From positions 124,959,070-125,023,069 of the forward strand of contig OU015493.1 in assembly GCA_907164885.2 (NCBI GenBank): a stretch of DNA of 64,000 bases, given 5' to 3'. This document shows positions 23,491 through 36,234 of the stretch, piece after piece (positions within the stretch are counted from its first letter, which is position 1; each line of letters starts with the position of its first letter). The notes under the pieces were generated by a model. The model did no database searches. It was not told the origin of the DNA and saw only the letters and a list, made by a program, of their open reading frames with translations. The translations under genes were made by a program, and so were the position numbers. This DNA is from Dolomedes plantarius. Taxonomy: Eukaryota; Arthropoda; Arachnida; Araneae; Dolomedidae.

Positions 23491-25895
23491 GTTTGCATTT
23501 TCACCAAGTTTCCTGTAAGACTTGATTTTTTTTCTTGCTTATGATTTATTAAAGCACTACCTGCTAAAAATCAATATTTCTGAACTATTTGGAAGGTATA
23601 AGTAAAAACGCGTGAAAACAAAAATCGCTGAAACTGCTTAATGATCGAGAATATACTGAAAACATTTCTAAAGAAAAGTTAAGCAGCGACTAAAATATTG
23701 CGATGTTGTTGACTAAAATAGGACCGATGTTGACCACATGTTCGAAAAAGCTGGTAATAAAGACGAAATGTCAATTCTGCAATACTAGCGTAACTTTAAG
23801 TCAACATAATATTAGTTAGATATTTGACGTAGCAAATATTTTGCAAACATCCATTGGTAACTGTATCATGGCTATGGACTTTACGAAACAACCTGTAAAA
23901 AACCGACTAAATAAAGAAATAAAAATTTACACAGTGTTCGTGTTTCCCGAAGAAAAACTTTGAACATTTGATACATTTGAACGAAAATAAACGGGTCGTT
24001 TTGATCATTCTAATGGGCTTCATTAATATCTCATCAGCTCCATTCCTTTCCCGTAAAGTTCATGGTTCAATCCGGAAAACATCCTATGTAACTTCAGATA
24101 ATTGCGGGAATTTTTTCACTTCATGCCATCTGCCAATAATGAGATCCTACTTTTATGTACATATAGAATCGACTCGTTCCCCAAATTTGATCGGGACATT
24201 TCCGGTGAAACAGGCATTAGAAGATCATCAAACAGACTATACCTTAGCCGAGTGCAAATGAGTTTTTAAATTTTTTTTTCTCCCATCTTTTCACAAAGCT
24301 GCACGAGAGCAGCTGTCGGTGCTAGCCAGGTGCCAGAAATTTATGACCATATTTTTAAAAAATTCACTGATAACATATTAATGATGTCGATATACACAGT
24401 AATATATGCAAAGTTACGGTTCTAGAGAGTCATACAGGTGAGTTTTGAAAGGTAAAAAATGTCTTTTATTCAGCTTATTTATTGATTCCAGGTATTGGAA
24501 GTTATTTATGTCGAGTAAAATGTATTTTAATAAGTTCTTGCTTATTTAGGGAAAAAATCCCAGATTCGGATACTTTTAAGTACGATCGCTCAACGTCACA
24601 GCTTAATTTAATGACGTTGTTAAAAAGCCATTAGCTTTGTTAACTTTTCACGTCAGTAAGCAAATATTTCACTCAGAGCTGCCGAACTACATCATTTTCA
24701 TCTCGGATGTAACAGAGACTGTTCTCCTTCAAAGCAAAGGAATACGCTTGCTTATTAAAACCGAAAAACACTTCTTAAAAACTAATTGCTTTTGCTCTTC
24801 ACTCAATGAAAGTCTCCAGAGGGAAAAATTTGAATCACTATAGGGATTTGAGGTGAAATCATGATGATCATTGATCTATATTTGTTATCGTCTAAGAATA
24901 TACTCCTGATGCTTTGACTTCATAATACTGATAGGCGACCTCGTGTTTTTTCAAATAAAGAATGCCTTTTTTATGGAATGTATCTGAAGAAATTTTACGG
25001 GAAATTAATCCCATTTGCGAAGTTTTTCTTACCTCTGTCAAAGCAAAATCATGCTTGCGTCGTTAGTAAAATGTGAACTGATGGGATGCGTCTGGTCGAA
25101 GAACAACCCGGTATTCTTGAAGAGTGAATTTAAAAATAAAGTGCGACCTAAATTGGTAAGCTTTCCTTGTTATTAACATTGTGTATTTTGATTGTTATTA
25201 ACATTGAGTGTTTTAAAATAATGATCATTTGTGTACAATATACTCAATATTTTTTATCCCAATTTAGTTAATTTGTCATAGCTTGAACATGAACTGTCTA
25301 TGTGTATAATTTTTTAAACCAATTGTGTTAAAGTTTCTGTACACAGATAACAAAATTATGTTTCCATTTACTGTTTAGGTATAAGTATTTTATAACTGTG
25401 TTGGTAAAATAATTTTCTTCTTCTTCCTTTAAAAAAAAAAAAAATGTAATTGATATAACACTCGCATACTTTGAGACTATCATGTCACTAGGCCCTTTAT
25501 GTTATGAAAATGCTTGTTTATAAAGAAAAACAGACATCAAACCGACTGAAATAAATAGTGGTTAAAAGACGTATAGTGGCTGCAAAATGTACTAGCACTT
25601 AAAGTTTTTTACCTATATCTTGTAGAATTGTGTAATATTTAAGATGACATTGTGTTACAACTGTCATATTGCTCAAATTAAGTAAGCCGAGGGGGGGGGG
25701 GGGGGGAATCTAAAATATTTGAAAATTCGCAGAATTATCGGCTGAAAATACAAACTTTATAACGCATAAAGTATTTGCACACTTATGATCATCCGAAAAC
25801 ATTGTTAATTTATTGATTCTGACAAATCAGAAATCTAGACGTCTTAGTCAAATGACTTCAATAAAAGCTATATAAATAATGCCAATAAACTATGC
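23491..25895. other. Non-coding interval
   Basis: The frames at 23968-24261 and 24637-24843 (plus) start with ordinary residues but match nothing I recognise and have no splice context I can support. A G16 tract is listed separately. Confidence 0.4.
25691..25706 (+). repeat. G16 homopolymer
   Basis: Sixteen consecutive G residues stand in AT-rich DNA. The tract could fold into a G-quadruplex and is prone to length error in sequencing. Confidence 0.9.
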
Positions 25896-25899
25896 TCTT

Positions 25900-26890
25900 A
25901 ACAGAATGTCTCCGTAAAGTAAGTGAGGTATCCGATTCACTGCGGGATCGCATTATTTCACTTCATTTTGAACGTAAAAGTTATTGTGACATCAGCAAAG
26001 AAGTAGGAAAATGCTTTTCTATTGTTAGATATGTAATTTAGAGGTATGAAGAAGGTGAAACTTTGTCCAATATAAGTCAGTCGAGACTGCAGAAAATGTT
26101 TTCTGAAAGAAATCTTAGAAGCATTGTTGCACAAGGGCGAAAAACTCCATTTACGGGTTTCCACATGTGCTGAAATCATAAGTGAATCAACAGGTAAACG
26201 TGTTTAGGGTTCCACTACTGTATTCGACATACTTTGAAAGGTGTTAATTATCACGGTAGAGCATCGAGGAAAAAGCCACATGTTAGTGAAGATTACAGGG
26301 AGAAGAGCTTGCTCTTTTCTAAAACTTATCTAAGCAAAGCCATTGATTATTGGAAAGATGAATTACTTATCAATGAGAATGAATTCAACCTTTCTTGACT
26401 CAGAGGACCGTAAAACAATTTGCGTCGCTCTAATACGGAGTCGAAACCAAATAACATTTCACATACCGTAAAATATAGTGGGGGTCATGTTATGTTGTGG
26501 GGGTGCACGTCAAAGTCTGGAGCTGGTAAATTACATTTTATTAAAGGAAATATGAATTCAAAGTAGTGTATTGACATTTTGCGACACACTTTATGGCCTA
26601 GTGCCCAAAAACTGGGAATAGGAAACACTTATTATTTTCTGCAGGACTATGATCCTCAGCATTACTCGAGAATGGCTACTATAACGTCAGAAGATTAATT
26701 TCACATCCCGTCTCCTTATATTAATGTTAACGAAAATTTATCAGACATTCTGGATCTAAGAGTTCGAAAGAATTCAATTTCTAGCAAAAATAAGATAGAA
26801 TCCGTAATCAAAAGTGATTGTGTCAAATTAGCGAATGAAACAACTCAAAAGTCTAGTTTATTAAATGAAGAAAAGACTTGTTAATGGAAC
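25900..26890 (+). pseudogene. Tc1-like transposase pseudogene, heavily decayed
   Basis: Three frames joined by eye show Tc1 family landmarks in order. These are an N-terminal HTH (LRDRIISLHFERKSYCDIS), a linker around HGRASRKKPHVSEDYREK, the first catalytic region YWKDELLINENEFN (the usual aspartate before E replaced by N), SGGHVMLWGCTSKSGAGKLH, QDYDPQH for the second aspartate region, and SPYINVNENLSDILDLRVRK near the C-terminus. Several stop codons and at least two frame changes interrupt it. No TIRs were found, so only the gene core is annotated. Confidence 0.8.
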
Positions 26891-27179
26891 ATATTAAATC
26901 CTAATAGTTTGTGTAAGCAACTGAAAACCAAAAGGGTTCAAATACTCATTGTTCTCCTAAAATGCTGTTATTCTTTATTCTGTTATAAGTCAAATGTTAT
27001 TTCAAAGTTTTTCACCAACAAATGGCTTTTTGAAAATTATAAAACCTGTTTTTATTTTATCCTGCTTTTTCATTTCCTTACAAATATTATTGAAAATTCA
27101 CTATGGGCAAAAACTTTTTGCGTTCACTGTATCTTGCTGCGTGACAAATATGATTTCTTGTGTCAGTCGAAACCATTAG

Positions 27180-27326
27180 CTGCTATAAGCAATAGTTACT
27201 CGGACTATACAAGAAAGGGGTATGGGAGGAGGGAAGGCTTAAGATATCCCGAAGCTTTAGGGGCCCGTCGCAAAACTTTAGGGCCCGTAAGAATTTTTTC
27301 TGGGCATCGACTCGTGACGCCACTAT
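27180..27326 (-). mobile_element. hAT-like terminus, fragment
   Basis: On the minus strand it starts TAGTGGCGTCACGAGTCG and is followed by GGGCCC-rich sequence, the look of hAT non-autonomous ends (CAGTGGCGT...). Only one end is visible and there is no confident TSD. Confidence 0.35.
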
Positions 27327-27400
27327 AGTCTTCTTAATAAAGTGAGTTTTTGTATTCGTATAAAAGGGCAGTGTCACAACTGATAAGGAAGGGAGGTTTG

Positions 27401-27430
27401 CACGGATTCACATAATAATGTGAATCCGTG
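27401..27430. repeat. Perfect 13-bp inverted repeat (hairpin)
   Basis: CACGGATTCACAT, a 4-base loop AATA, then ATGTGAATCCGTG. It is perfect over 13 bp. It is not clearly the terminator of any transcript. Confidence 0.9.
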
Positions 27431-29096
27431 GAGGTTGAAAATGCGCAGGTGCACTTAAACCCCTACCAAACCACAAAAATCCCACCAACACAGCAGTAGT
27501 GCTCCAGAGGTAATATTACTAGAGAAAAACAGAAAACGTTTCCTCGACCAGTGTTGAAAGGAGCAAGAACTCCTTCATGCGCAATAACACCTCCATTCTG
27601 ACCAACCCTCTATAGATCCAATTTGCAACCATATGTGTTGTATTGCGCGATTTTTGTGGGCTGATAGGGGCTCTTGACGACGCAAATACGCTAAACACAA
27701 CAAGGTGCGCAATACGTTGAACCAACTGCAGTCGGCAAGGCCAGTGATTAAAATTGCAAATACGGTGTGTACCCGTAACCGTGAAATTCTTTGGGGGTTG
27801 CTCAGAACGAGCTAGCTGTCGCACCACTGGGAAATTTTCATTTTATTAAAAGTTAATTTTCTCACTGTTAGAGAAATTTTGAAATTCATTTATTAGACAT
27901 TTGAATAAATTCTGTCAAACACATCTCCACACGCATTACCCAAACATGTACTTGTGCTTGTATTATGTATTTTTGAGAGCGTCCCCGTTTAGAATTAATA
28001 TCTTCTAAAAAGAAAGTCTGCTTACTTGTGATAAGTTCTGTTTTTCAGAGTGAATTCATATACATTGCTTGTTATTCTTCTTACTAAACATTTTGTGTTC
28101 AAAGCACTGAACCAAACTGCTAATTATCCTTTAACGTTTTATTAATCACCCTAAATATAAACTGATTATTCTCACTTTATTTATATTTTACATTCAATTT
28201 TAAAAGACATCTGCACTATTCATTTTGAAACCCTAGACCTGTAGACACATTTCCAAAACTACGCAGAAAAGACATTTGCATGGTAAGGTATTTTTTCTTC
28301 GATACGGTATTATTTGTTTTAGCACTTATGTCGCCCTATATTAAAGGGAAATCAATAAGCTTTGGGGTTTTGTATGAAATTCCTTTTCTTTTGGATTGCT
28401 AAGTGCTTATTCTCCTTTTCTTTTGTACGGAACAGTAAAGGTCAATTACGATATACTGAAAATTTTTAAGAGCCATTTTTCTGTATTTCGTAATATAAGA
28501 CGTCAGTCCAGGGAAAATTAATTATAATTTTCCGAAAAAAAGTATACTTGTAATAAATTTTAAATTAAACATTTTAAGGATTCTCTACACACGTGGCTCT
28601 AAAATATGGTTGCGTATTTGTCTGTAGGCGATACTTTGTATGAAATTGCTGCTACAATTTTCATTTAAAGGATTTGAAAACTTCGGATGATAATGTTGCC
28701 ATTAAAGATTTTTTTCTCCAAGAATGGGAAAATACTTTATTAGAGCTAATTTTAAATATATGCTTATAGTAAATCAAAACCTTATAAATATTGGAAATGT
28801 AGACCTAGGTAAGTTTATTTATGAAATAGCTATAATTTAATTTATACCTTTTTAAAAAACCATTTTAAATATGAAAAAAAAATGATTGACACGGAAAATT
28901 TCTGTAGATAGGCATGGACTCGACAATAAGGCAAATTTTTTTGGTAAGTACGTGGGGATGAGCAGATGTCTATTCTGCTTGTCTAGTATGTTGCTTCAAA
29001 AAAATACCACAAAATCTCTTTAGATAAAGAATTTGGGCTTTCGAAGGCTAATTTTTTAATATTCAATAACAATGTATTGAATATTAGAATCAGAAC
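27431..29096. other. Non-coding interval
   Basis: 27480-27835 is GC-richer with a minus frame (27519-27827) I do not recognise. Its outer end, inverted, reads CAGTGGTGCGACAGC, reminiscent of a hAT terminus but without a partner. The rest is AT-rich with no element ends. Confidence 0.35.
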
Positions 29097-29098
29097 TA

Positions 29099-30314
29099 CA
29101 CTGAAGAGTTAAAATACTGGTACAGGCGTGCGTATGCAAATAATGGAGATATGCAACCAATCAGCGGAACGCGATGCGGTCGGTATTGCCTAATTAAGAA
29201 AACAGGTGTCTGGCAAAGTGGTTAGATCTGTTCCTGCGGCTACAATGGCAGGATATCACGATTCATGTGACATTGAACGCGGTGTTATAGTCAGCACAAG
29301 ATAGATGGGACATAGCATCTCCGAGGTAGCGATGCAATTTGGATTTTTGCGCCCGACCATTTCACGAGTGTACCGTGAATATCAGGAATCTGGTAAAACA
29401 TAAAATCTACGACAACGGTGAGGCCGGAAAAAGACCTTGAAAGAACTGGACCGTCGACGACTGACGAGAATCCTTAAACGAGATAGACGTGCAACACTTC
29501 CTCAAATTATTGCGGATTTCAGTGGTGGAGCATCAACAAGTGTTAGCGTGCGAACTGTTCAACGGACCGTCATTGATATGGGATTTTGGAGCCGCAGGCC
29601 CATTCGTGTACCGTTGTTGACAGCAGGTCACAAAGATTTGCGCCTCACCTGGGTCCACCAACACTTCCATTGAACTGTTGATGACTAGAAACACGTTGTC
29701 TGGTATGACAAGTCTCGTTTCCAATTGTATCGGAAAGAGGGATATGTACACGTATGGAAACCACCTCATGAATCCATGGACCGTACATGCTAACCGGGGA
29801 CTGTTCGAGCTGGTGAAGCCTCTGTGATGGTATAGGGCGTGTGCAGTTGGCGTGATATGGGACCCCTGATACGTCTAAAGACGACTCTGGCAGGTGACGG
29901 GTACATAAGTATCCTGTCCGACCATCTACAGCCATTCATGTCCATTGTGCATTCCGACGGATTTCGACAATTCCAGCAGAACAATGCGAAACCCCCCACC
30001 TCGAGAGTTGCTACTGAGTGGCTCCAGGATCACTCTTCTGACTTTAGACACTTCCATTGTCCACCTAAATCAATAGACATTAACATTATTGAGCATATCT
30101 GAGATGCCTTGCAACGTGCTGTTCAGAAGAGATCACTCCCGCGTACTCCTATGGATTTATGGGCTGCCCTGCACGATTCATGGTGTGAATTGCCTTTATG
30201 ATACCTTCAGCCATTAGTCGAGTCCATGCCACGTCGTGATCCGGCACTTCTGCGTGCTCGTGGGGGCCCTACACGATATTGGGCAGGTGTACCAGTTTTT
30301 TTGGCTATTCAGTG
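29099..30314 (+). mobile_element. Tc1-like transposon, complete ends, 1216 bp
   Basis: The TIRs begin CACTGAAGAGTTAAAATACT and, inverted, CACTGAATAGCCAAAAAAAC, both followed by TGGTACA. TA flanks each side (29097-29098 and 30315-30316). The size and layout are normal for Tc1. The enclosed gene is broken. Confidence 0.9.
29245..30240 (+). pseudogene. Tc1-like transposase pseudogene
   Basis: It starts ATGGCAGGATATCACGATTC (MAGYHDSCDIERGV...) and shows the paired HTH region (GHSISEVAMQFG; FSGGASTSVSVRTVQRTV). The first catalytic block is YDKSRFQLYRKEGYVHVW, where D-E is expected and the glutamate/serine context is altered. A QFQQNNAKPPTSRVA block follows, where the family has QDNA-PH, so the aspartate is lost. 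The last block is PKSIDINIIEHI, where SPDLNPIEH is expected. At least five in-frame stops occur (for example at 29302, 29401 and 29684). It lies inside the TIRs at 29099-30314. Confidence 0.88.
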
Positions 30315-30316
30315 TA

Positions 30317-31220
30317 AGTTTATCAAATCGTTTCTACACAAGCGATACTAGAGGACTAGGAACATTAAAGTGCATGACGTTAATGTTTTTCTGGATGGAC
30401 GTCATTTGTAGTTGATAAAAAGACATTTTTTGGGTGTACACAACCAGCAAGACGACGGAAAATGTATTTACCAATCATAGGTTGTCCGAAGTTCCTTACA
30501 GTTAAACAAGACCCCAACGGAATGCCACAGCTTGTCAACAATATTGATGATTTTTCAAGATGGATTTGTAGCCTCCTGTTACATTTTCTACAACTCAATC
30601 ATACGCTGGATGTAGTAAAAGCCGTGACCTGTCTAATAAGTTATCACACACTAAATTTATCAAAAGTATTATATAGCGTATTATAAATTACGAACTGAAG
30701 TACCGAATCCCTGATATTTCGACGATCAAGTAAGTGGTTGTCATGCTGGATTCGCTTTGCATAAGAGTGGCCCCGATTGATTGATCTCTCAGCGTTAGTA
30801 TGAATGAGTAACATGACATCTATACCAAGTATTCTGATCATAATTAATGTATTCCGTTTACTGAATTGTGGAACGATATTCGGAGATATAAATGCTGTGA
30901 AATTATGCCATAGTACATTGAGAATATTAATGCATATACATTAATGTATATATTCTTAATTTTTTTAGTTAGCGCATTATACAGACAATAAATCTCTAGG
31001 GCATGAATTATGCTAAAAATATACTGAATTATTCCTAAATCTATTTCTCTATAGGAGTACGTAAAAATGCACGTATGGTCACATGTGAAATATCTACCGT
31101 TAAAAGTATCTAACCGTTTATATAAACAATAGTCATATTTTGGATTTCTGAAATTCCATATTCTTGACACCTGGAAGTGATAATTTTATAAAATTTCAAT
31201 CCGAAGAAAAGTGTACATTT
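30317..31220. other. Non-coding interval
   Basis: Short overlapping frames on both strands at 30380-30690 are unrecognised. No TIRs or repeats were identified. Confidence 0.4.
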
Positions 31221-31396
31221 GGGAGCCTTACGTCTCGGAGCATACGAAAATTTAGTTGTACAAAAATGGCGTCATCGTGACGTATATTTGCAATATCTAC
31301 CAATGAGCATTATTGTCGATTATGAATATACGTCACGATGACGCCATTTTCACACATCGAAATTTTTATATGTGCCGAGACTAAGGGCCTTGGTGT
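31221..31396. mobile_element. MITE, ~176 bp, near palindromic
   Basis: The arms share TCTCGG, AAAATTT and AAAATGGCGTCATCGTGACG. The inner 20 bp of each arm are identical and the element would fold into one hairpin. No secure TSD, so the superfamily is left open. Confidence 0.75.
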
Positions 31397-32085
31397 CAGT
31401 TTAAATAAAGCGTATGTACTATATTTACAACATCTTAGAGTGGAAATACACAGCGCAGAATTAAATATCTTTAAAAAGGTGAAAGAATTGATAGAAAAAG
31501 TGACTTAATTATCATAATATTTCCCCCCTCCCCGTTATACTGCGTTAATTCCCGCTGTTTGTAATTCTCCAATACTATAAAAAATGTTGGATTGACTTTG
31601 GAGAGAAAACATTTTCTCTTCATTAATTCTTCTCCTTCTCATCTCACTCTTTTCTTTCACTTATTCCAAGTTTTTCGCTGACGATGCCTTGATTCCGCCT
31701 ATGAGGATCGATCGGAATCAACATTACTCAATGCTCTCCGACTCCAGCGTAGCGCCATTATTTCTGGGGCATTTCTCAGGTCCATCGCGACTTCTCTGGG
31801 AAATATTTCTCTTCGGAAGAATAATTCTGAAATAAATGCCTCATACAAATGCGTTTTCTGGGGGAATTTTGGGTTTAAATATTGTTGGATTCAATAGCCT
31901 CAGTCTGGTGATTGACGTGCAAACGTCTTGGAAACATTGAATGCGCATTTATTTGAAAGATGGTAAGGTAGATAGACAGATATGAGAGGTAAGATTCTGT
32001 ATGCATTATACACAATATACGTCATGTTATCTTGAACGCGTCAGCTTGAACGTCATGTTATCTTGGTTATGCCATACGCATAAAT
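31397..32085. other. Non-coding interval
   Basis: No gene or element ends. It includes a pyrimidine-rich stretch around 31610-31670. Confidence 0.4.
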
Positions 32086-32800
32086 TATCTATATATATAT
32101 AAAACAGTTCCGTAACTGACTGACTGACTGACAAATAACGCACGGACCAAACCGCTGGACCTAAAGGGTTGAAATTTTGCATGGCAATTCTTCTTATAGT
32201 GTAGGGATGCATTAAGAAAGATTTTTGAAAAGTTCTTAGATTTTTTAAAATTAAATTTTTAAGCTGATTTTGTAACATTCTTTAAAGTTTGCGTTTAAAA
32301 TAATAATCTGGGGGCTATAAAATTTATATAACGAGAAAGATCATAAAAATTCCTTTAAAATAAAATCTTTTTCGAATCTTTGCCCCCATTTTCTGATTGT
32401 TGGTGAATTTTTAAAGATTAATTTTTAGAATTTAATTTATTAAATGCTGATCACGTGGTTTCTTTTCTTTTCGTGATACTTTAAATTAATTTTGCGTCAC
32501 GTGCATGACAGCGAAATAAATTGACAAAAAATTTTTTTTCTTTCTAATGTGGCTGACGATTGGACATTATCCAAAAAAATATTAAAATGCAGTAAAAGAA
32601 ATGTTCCTCAAACTGTACTATATTAACTGTACTCTATTCTTTAGTATGTTCTAATAGATTTAATTTGAGTATTTTCTTCTACATTATTTTGTCTATAAAA
32701 ATATCCGTTACGATTTTTTTAAAATTTTTTTTGGCATTAATTCCATACATTGACCGTTGTATTTAATTTGGATGTACTCGAAGCACGGGTATTCAGCTAG
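32086..32800 (+). mobile_element. Non-autonomous Helitron, copy C
   Basis: It begins TC after A (TCTATATATATATAAAACAG), carries the family block gttccgtaactgactgactg and ends ...GGGTATTCAGCTAG followed by T. The subterminal hairpin has lost its left arm (CCGTA absent, CACGG remains), unlike copy B. It is about 715 bp, uninterrupted and has no coding frame. Confidence 0.88.
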
Positions 32801-33069
32801 TTTTCCATAAATTACTTTGATCTCATGGCAGTATATCTGCCATGAAACTGTATTAAAAAAAGAAACAGGCATGCCGATGAGACTATCCTACGTACACTGC
32901 GCAGGAAATGAAGGCAAAATAGAAACGATTTCACGGATGGAATGTAAAATAATCGTAATCGCTTGAAATAGGATTCCTAAATATCCAAGCTGACATATAA
33001 TTCTCCATTTTGTTTCTCGATCTCTCCAAAACGCATCCCACACTGTTATTCCTCGTTGCTGTTTCAACG

Positions 33070-33110
33070 CCACTTTAAGAAACATCGATGTTCGATGTTT
33101 CATAAAGTGG
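33070..33110. repeat. 41-bp near-perfect palindrome
   Basis: CCACTTTAAGAAACATCGA and its inverse TCGATGTTTCATAAAGTGG flank a TGT-like centre with one mismatch per arm. It lies at the upstream edge of a minus open frame (32888-33103) that includes QQRGITVWDAFWRDRETKW, which I do not recognise. Confidence 0.8.
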
Positions 33111-34440
33111 CAATTAAGTAATAATCCCTATTCGACTATTTTACAAATTCAATTACCTCTCTTTCTAAGATTATACGTAGCAGACATCCATGTAAATGTA
33201 CACCCAAAAAAATAAAAAAAAAATAAAAAAGCTTTCGAGTGAATTATTTATACGTATTAAGCATCACTAGGGGTATAATTGGAACATGGAAATGTGAAGA
33301 GGCATATCGTTATAGATTTTCCTTTTACAATGAGTTTAAAACTCAATTAAATATGCCAGTTTCTGTAAAATACAGGTTTTCTAAGATGGTACTGAAAAAG
33401 AAAGCAACGCTTATATAAAAGACAGATCTAACTTCGCTTGGCGAAACTGGGCAACAAAATGCCTGATACGACAATTCGGATTTCAAGGAACTTTAGCTCG
33501 AAGCGGTCAGGTGAGTGTTTGGGAGGATCGGCTGCACTTGTGAGTATCTCAAGGGTAATCATTATGGTTTATTTCGTGGTTATAAAAGTTAGAAATATTT
33601 ATTGACGTCTTTTTTTAGTCATATTTTAGAGGAACTCGTATTTTTAGATGTTGGACTTAAGTTAGTTATAATCATTGTAGTTTATCATTTATCTCAAAGA
33701 CATATATTGCGCTATAAAAACATTTATTTATAATATTATAGATTTTAACTGTATGAAATTAATCGTTAAAATTTTCCTGTAATCAGTGAAAAAAAAAATA
33801 AATAAAAAAAATAAATAAAAAAAAATAAATAAAAAAAAATTAGGCATAAAGTAGAAATTGTCTGAAAAAAATGCACTTGGTTCGTAAACAATAGACTTTT
33901 ACCTAAAGAAAGACTTATCGATTAAAGTTTTACAGTTAAACCCCTTTTAGATCTGCATAGTTAATGTGAAACCTCTGAATATCTCATTTATTACTTTACA
34001 CTCGGACATTTTGGGACTATTCATGTTTCCCAAAATTTTCTGTCCATTAATTATAGCCCAGAATCTTGCTATTATACTTCAACAGTATTTCTGTCAGTCC
34101 TAACTTTTTTCATTGTCTTCTTTTGTAAAAATAAATATTTATAAGTGCGACAGCTTAGTTTCTTATACAAAGAAGAAAAAAAAGTCGAAAGAAGAAAAAA
34201 AAAAAAAACTGAGAGTATTTTTTTTCTCGAGTTGGCAACAATACGGAAGGAAAAAATGAAAGTGCAGCCAACTCTATGAATTAAAAAAGAATCTGTGGCA
34301 AAAGTTTTTAAACGTGGCAGATGATTCTGCTTTATTCGTTGAACAGTTTTTAGGAAAACGTTTGCGTTTTACCTACAGCATCGGAGTTGGGTGTTTCAAA
34401 CATAAGAAATAAAAGACGTTGTGCATTCGTCTCTTGTGTT
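33111..34440. other. Non-coding interval with A-rich simple repeat
   Basis: (ATAAATAAAAAA)n-type simple sequence lies at 33789-33840. No gene is supported. Confidence 0.4.
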
Positions 34441-34449
34441 CCGCAGTTT

Positions 34450-34690
34450 CTTAGAAAATGCAATATTAAAAACAATGCCACGACCTCCTTACAGTCCCGA
34501 CCTCGGTCCATGCGATTTCTGATTGTTTCCGACAGATTCTGACGTTATTCCAGCTCTACGAAGTTCACTGGAGCAACTTTCACAAAATGTCTTCACCACA
34601 CGCTTTGAAAAGGGAAATGAACGGTGGCACCGTTGCATATAATCTGAGGTAAGATATTTTGAAATAGAATAACATGTTTTTTTGCTGAAC
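34450..34690 (+). pseudogene. Mariner transposase, C-terminal fragment
   Basis: The plus frame reads PRPPYSPDLGPCDF followed by a stop. PPYSPDLAPCDFFLFP is the hallmark around the third catalytic aspartate of mariner transposases. The following ~40 codons (SLEQLSQNVFTTRFEKGNERWHRC in part) fit the usual mariner tail. No 5' part or TIRs were found. Confidence 0.7.
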
Positions 34691-36230
34691 CTGTATTTAT
34701 TTAATTTTTTTTGGATTTTACTCTCAATTTTTATGCAACCCCCTTTGTGTATGTTCATAGAGATTTAAATTTTGTGCTGGTATAAAAGGAATTTGTGAGT
34801 TTATGAAAAGACAAAAATAGAAAATTAAAAAAAAAATAGTGAGGGCACTATTATATTAAATTTTATATTTTTAAAGTTATTAAAATGCATTGAACTCTCA
34901 ATTATCCGTTCTAACTAATGCGTCCGTGTTCGGTGAAAGCAACACACGACAAAGTACAATCCAAAAAAATCCCTGTTCGGTAAAAAAGAGCTATTGAGGT
35001 TTTTCATTAATTATATACATTTATTTAAAAATATTTTAATTAAAACAATGCAAAAACATGCTTAGATCGTCAGTTCTTTGTCTAATTTATATTCCTTTGT
35101 TTACGAGCATTAGCTGACAGCCTGTTGGAAAGTTTGTATTTTAATTCTAAATTTTTTTCTTTTGCTATACAAGCGTGACCAGCCTACAGTCAGTTGTTCA
35201 GAGTATTGCATCAATTCACTTAAGGTTGTGCATCAGGTGACATCGCAGATGTTCAGTCCCTATGTTGTGCTATGGGGTATTTTCCGCCGAGTATTTTGCT
35301 AATCATACATTAGAAAATGTATGTTTTGTTTCTCATATGAAGGTATACGTTTAAGGAAAGGGCTATAGTGTTAGAAAAAAAAATCAGTTGTATATTCTTT
35401 GGGTGTAAATTATCGGTGCGTGTCGCTACTAAATGAAAATAGTTTTTTTGAAAAATAATAAATAAAAGTAAACTTGCGCATTGCATTTACAGATCTTTCT
35501 CTATATGCAGAAAACAGAGTTCAAAAAATAAAAATTTGAACTCTATAATTAGAATCATACCGAAGAGGAAATTCCCAATAGATTAACATTGGTAAGGTCT
35601 GCTTAGTCAACTGATGTACCTTGTGATGCTTCAAAGCCGGATCACTTTGACCTGATTCCTGTTTTTTTCCTGTCTTTTCAAACCGAAAAGAGAAGAATGG
35701 GTGCAAATGAGGAAAATAAGTAATAAATTTCTGAAAATTATTCTGAAAGGAAGTTTAATGCATACGTCTTTGTGTGCTGATTTCCTGTGCTCTACTGCAA
35801 ATAAAGAAATCTCATTTTCTTTCTTTCTGCCTAAGAGCTCTTCTGAATACTTATTATTTGTTAATTAACCACAATATAGTCAGTAACTGGACAAACGAAC
35901 AGGAATTACTGAGTTATCGCTAGTCACGTTATCTGTCATTGCAATCAAGTGTCTATTAAACGTCACATTATCTGTCGTTGCAATGCAGTGTCTGTGAAAC
36001 GTCACTCTCAGATAATGCTGATACGCAGCTATACTCCTAATTTTACTTGCAGTATGTGTATAAAGGCCAACGGAAGCCTGCCGCCTTATTAGCTTTATTT
36101 TGTTGCTTAGTTTTCCAAGTAATACGTCATAGTAAAATATACACGTTAAGAAAAATTAGTATAACTCCAAAAACTCTCTGCTGAGGCGCACGTGCACCGA
36201 AACAAGTATCTGATACTTGAAGATTGCTTG
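34691..36230. other. Non-coding interval
   Basis: A block at about 35060-35165 (ttctttg...tttacgagc...gtttgtatttta) is loosely repeated at 60970-61045. A short tandem repeat at 35925 is listed separately. No gene seen. Confidence 0.4.
35925..36002. repeat. Two-unit tandem repeat, 39 bp
   Basis: CACGTTATCTGTCATTGCAA and CACATTATCTGTCGTTGCAA open two adjacent units that both end ...aaacgt. Confidence 0.8.
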
Positions 36231-36234
36231 TTAA

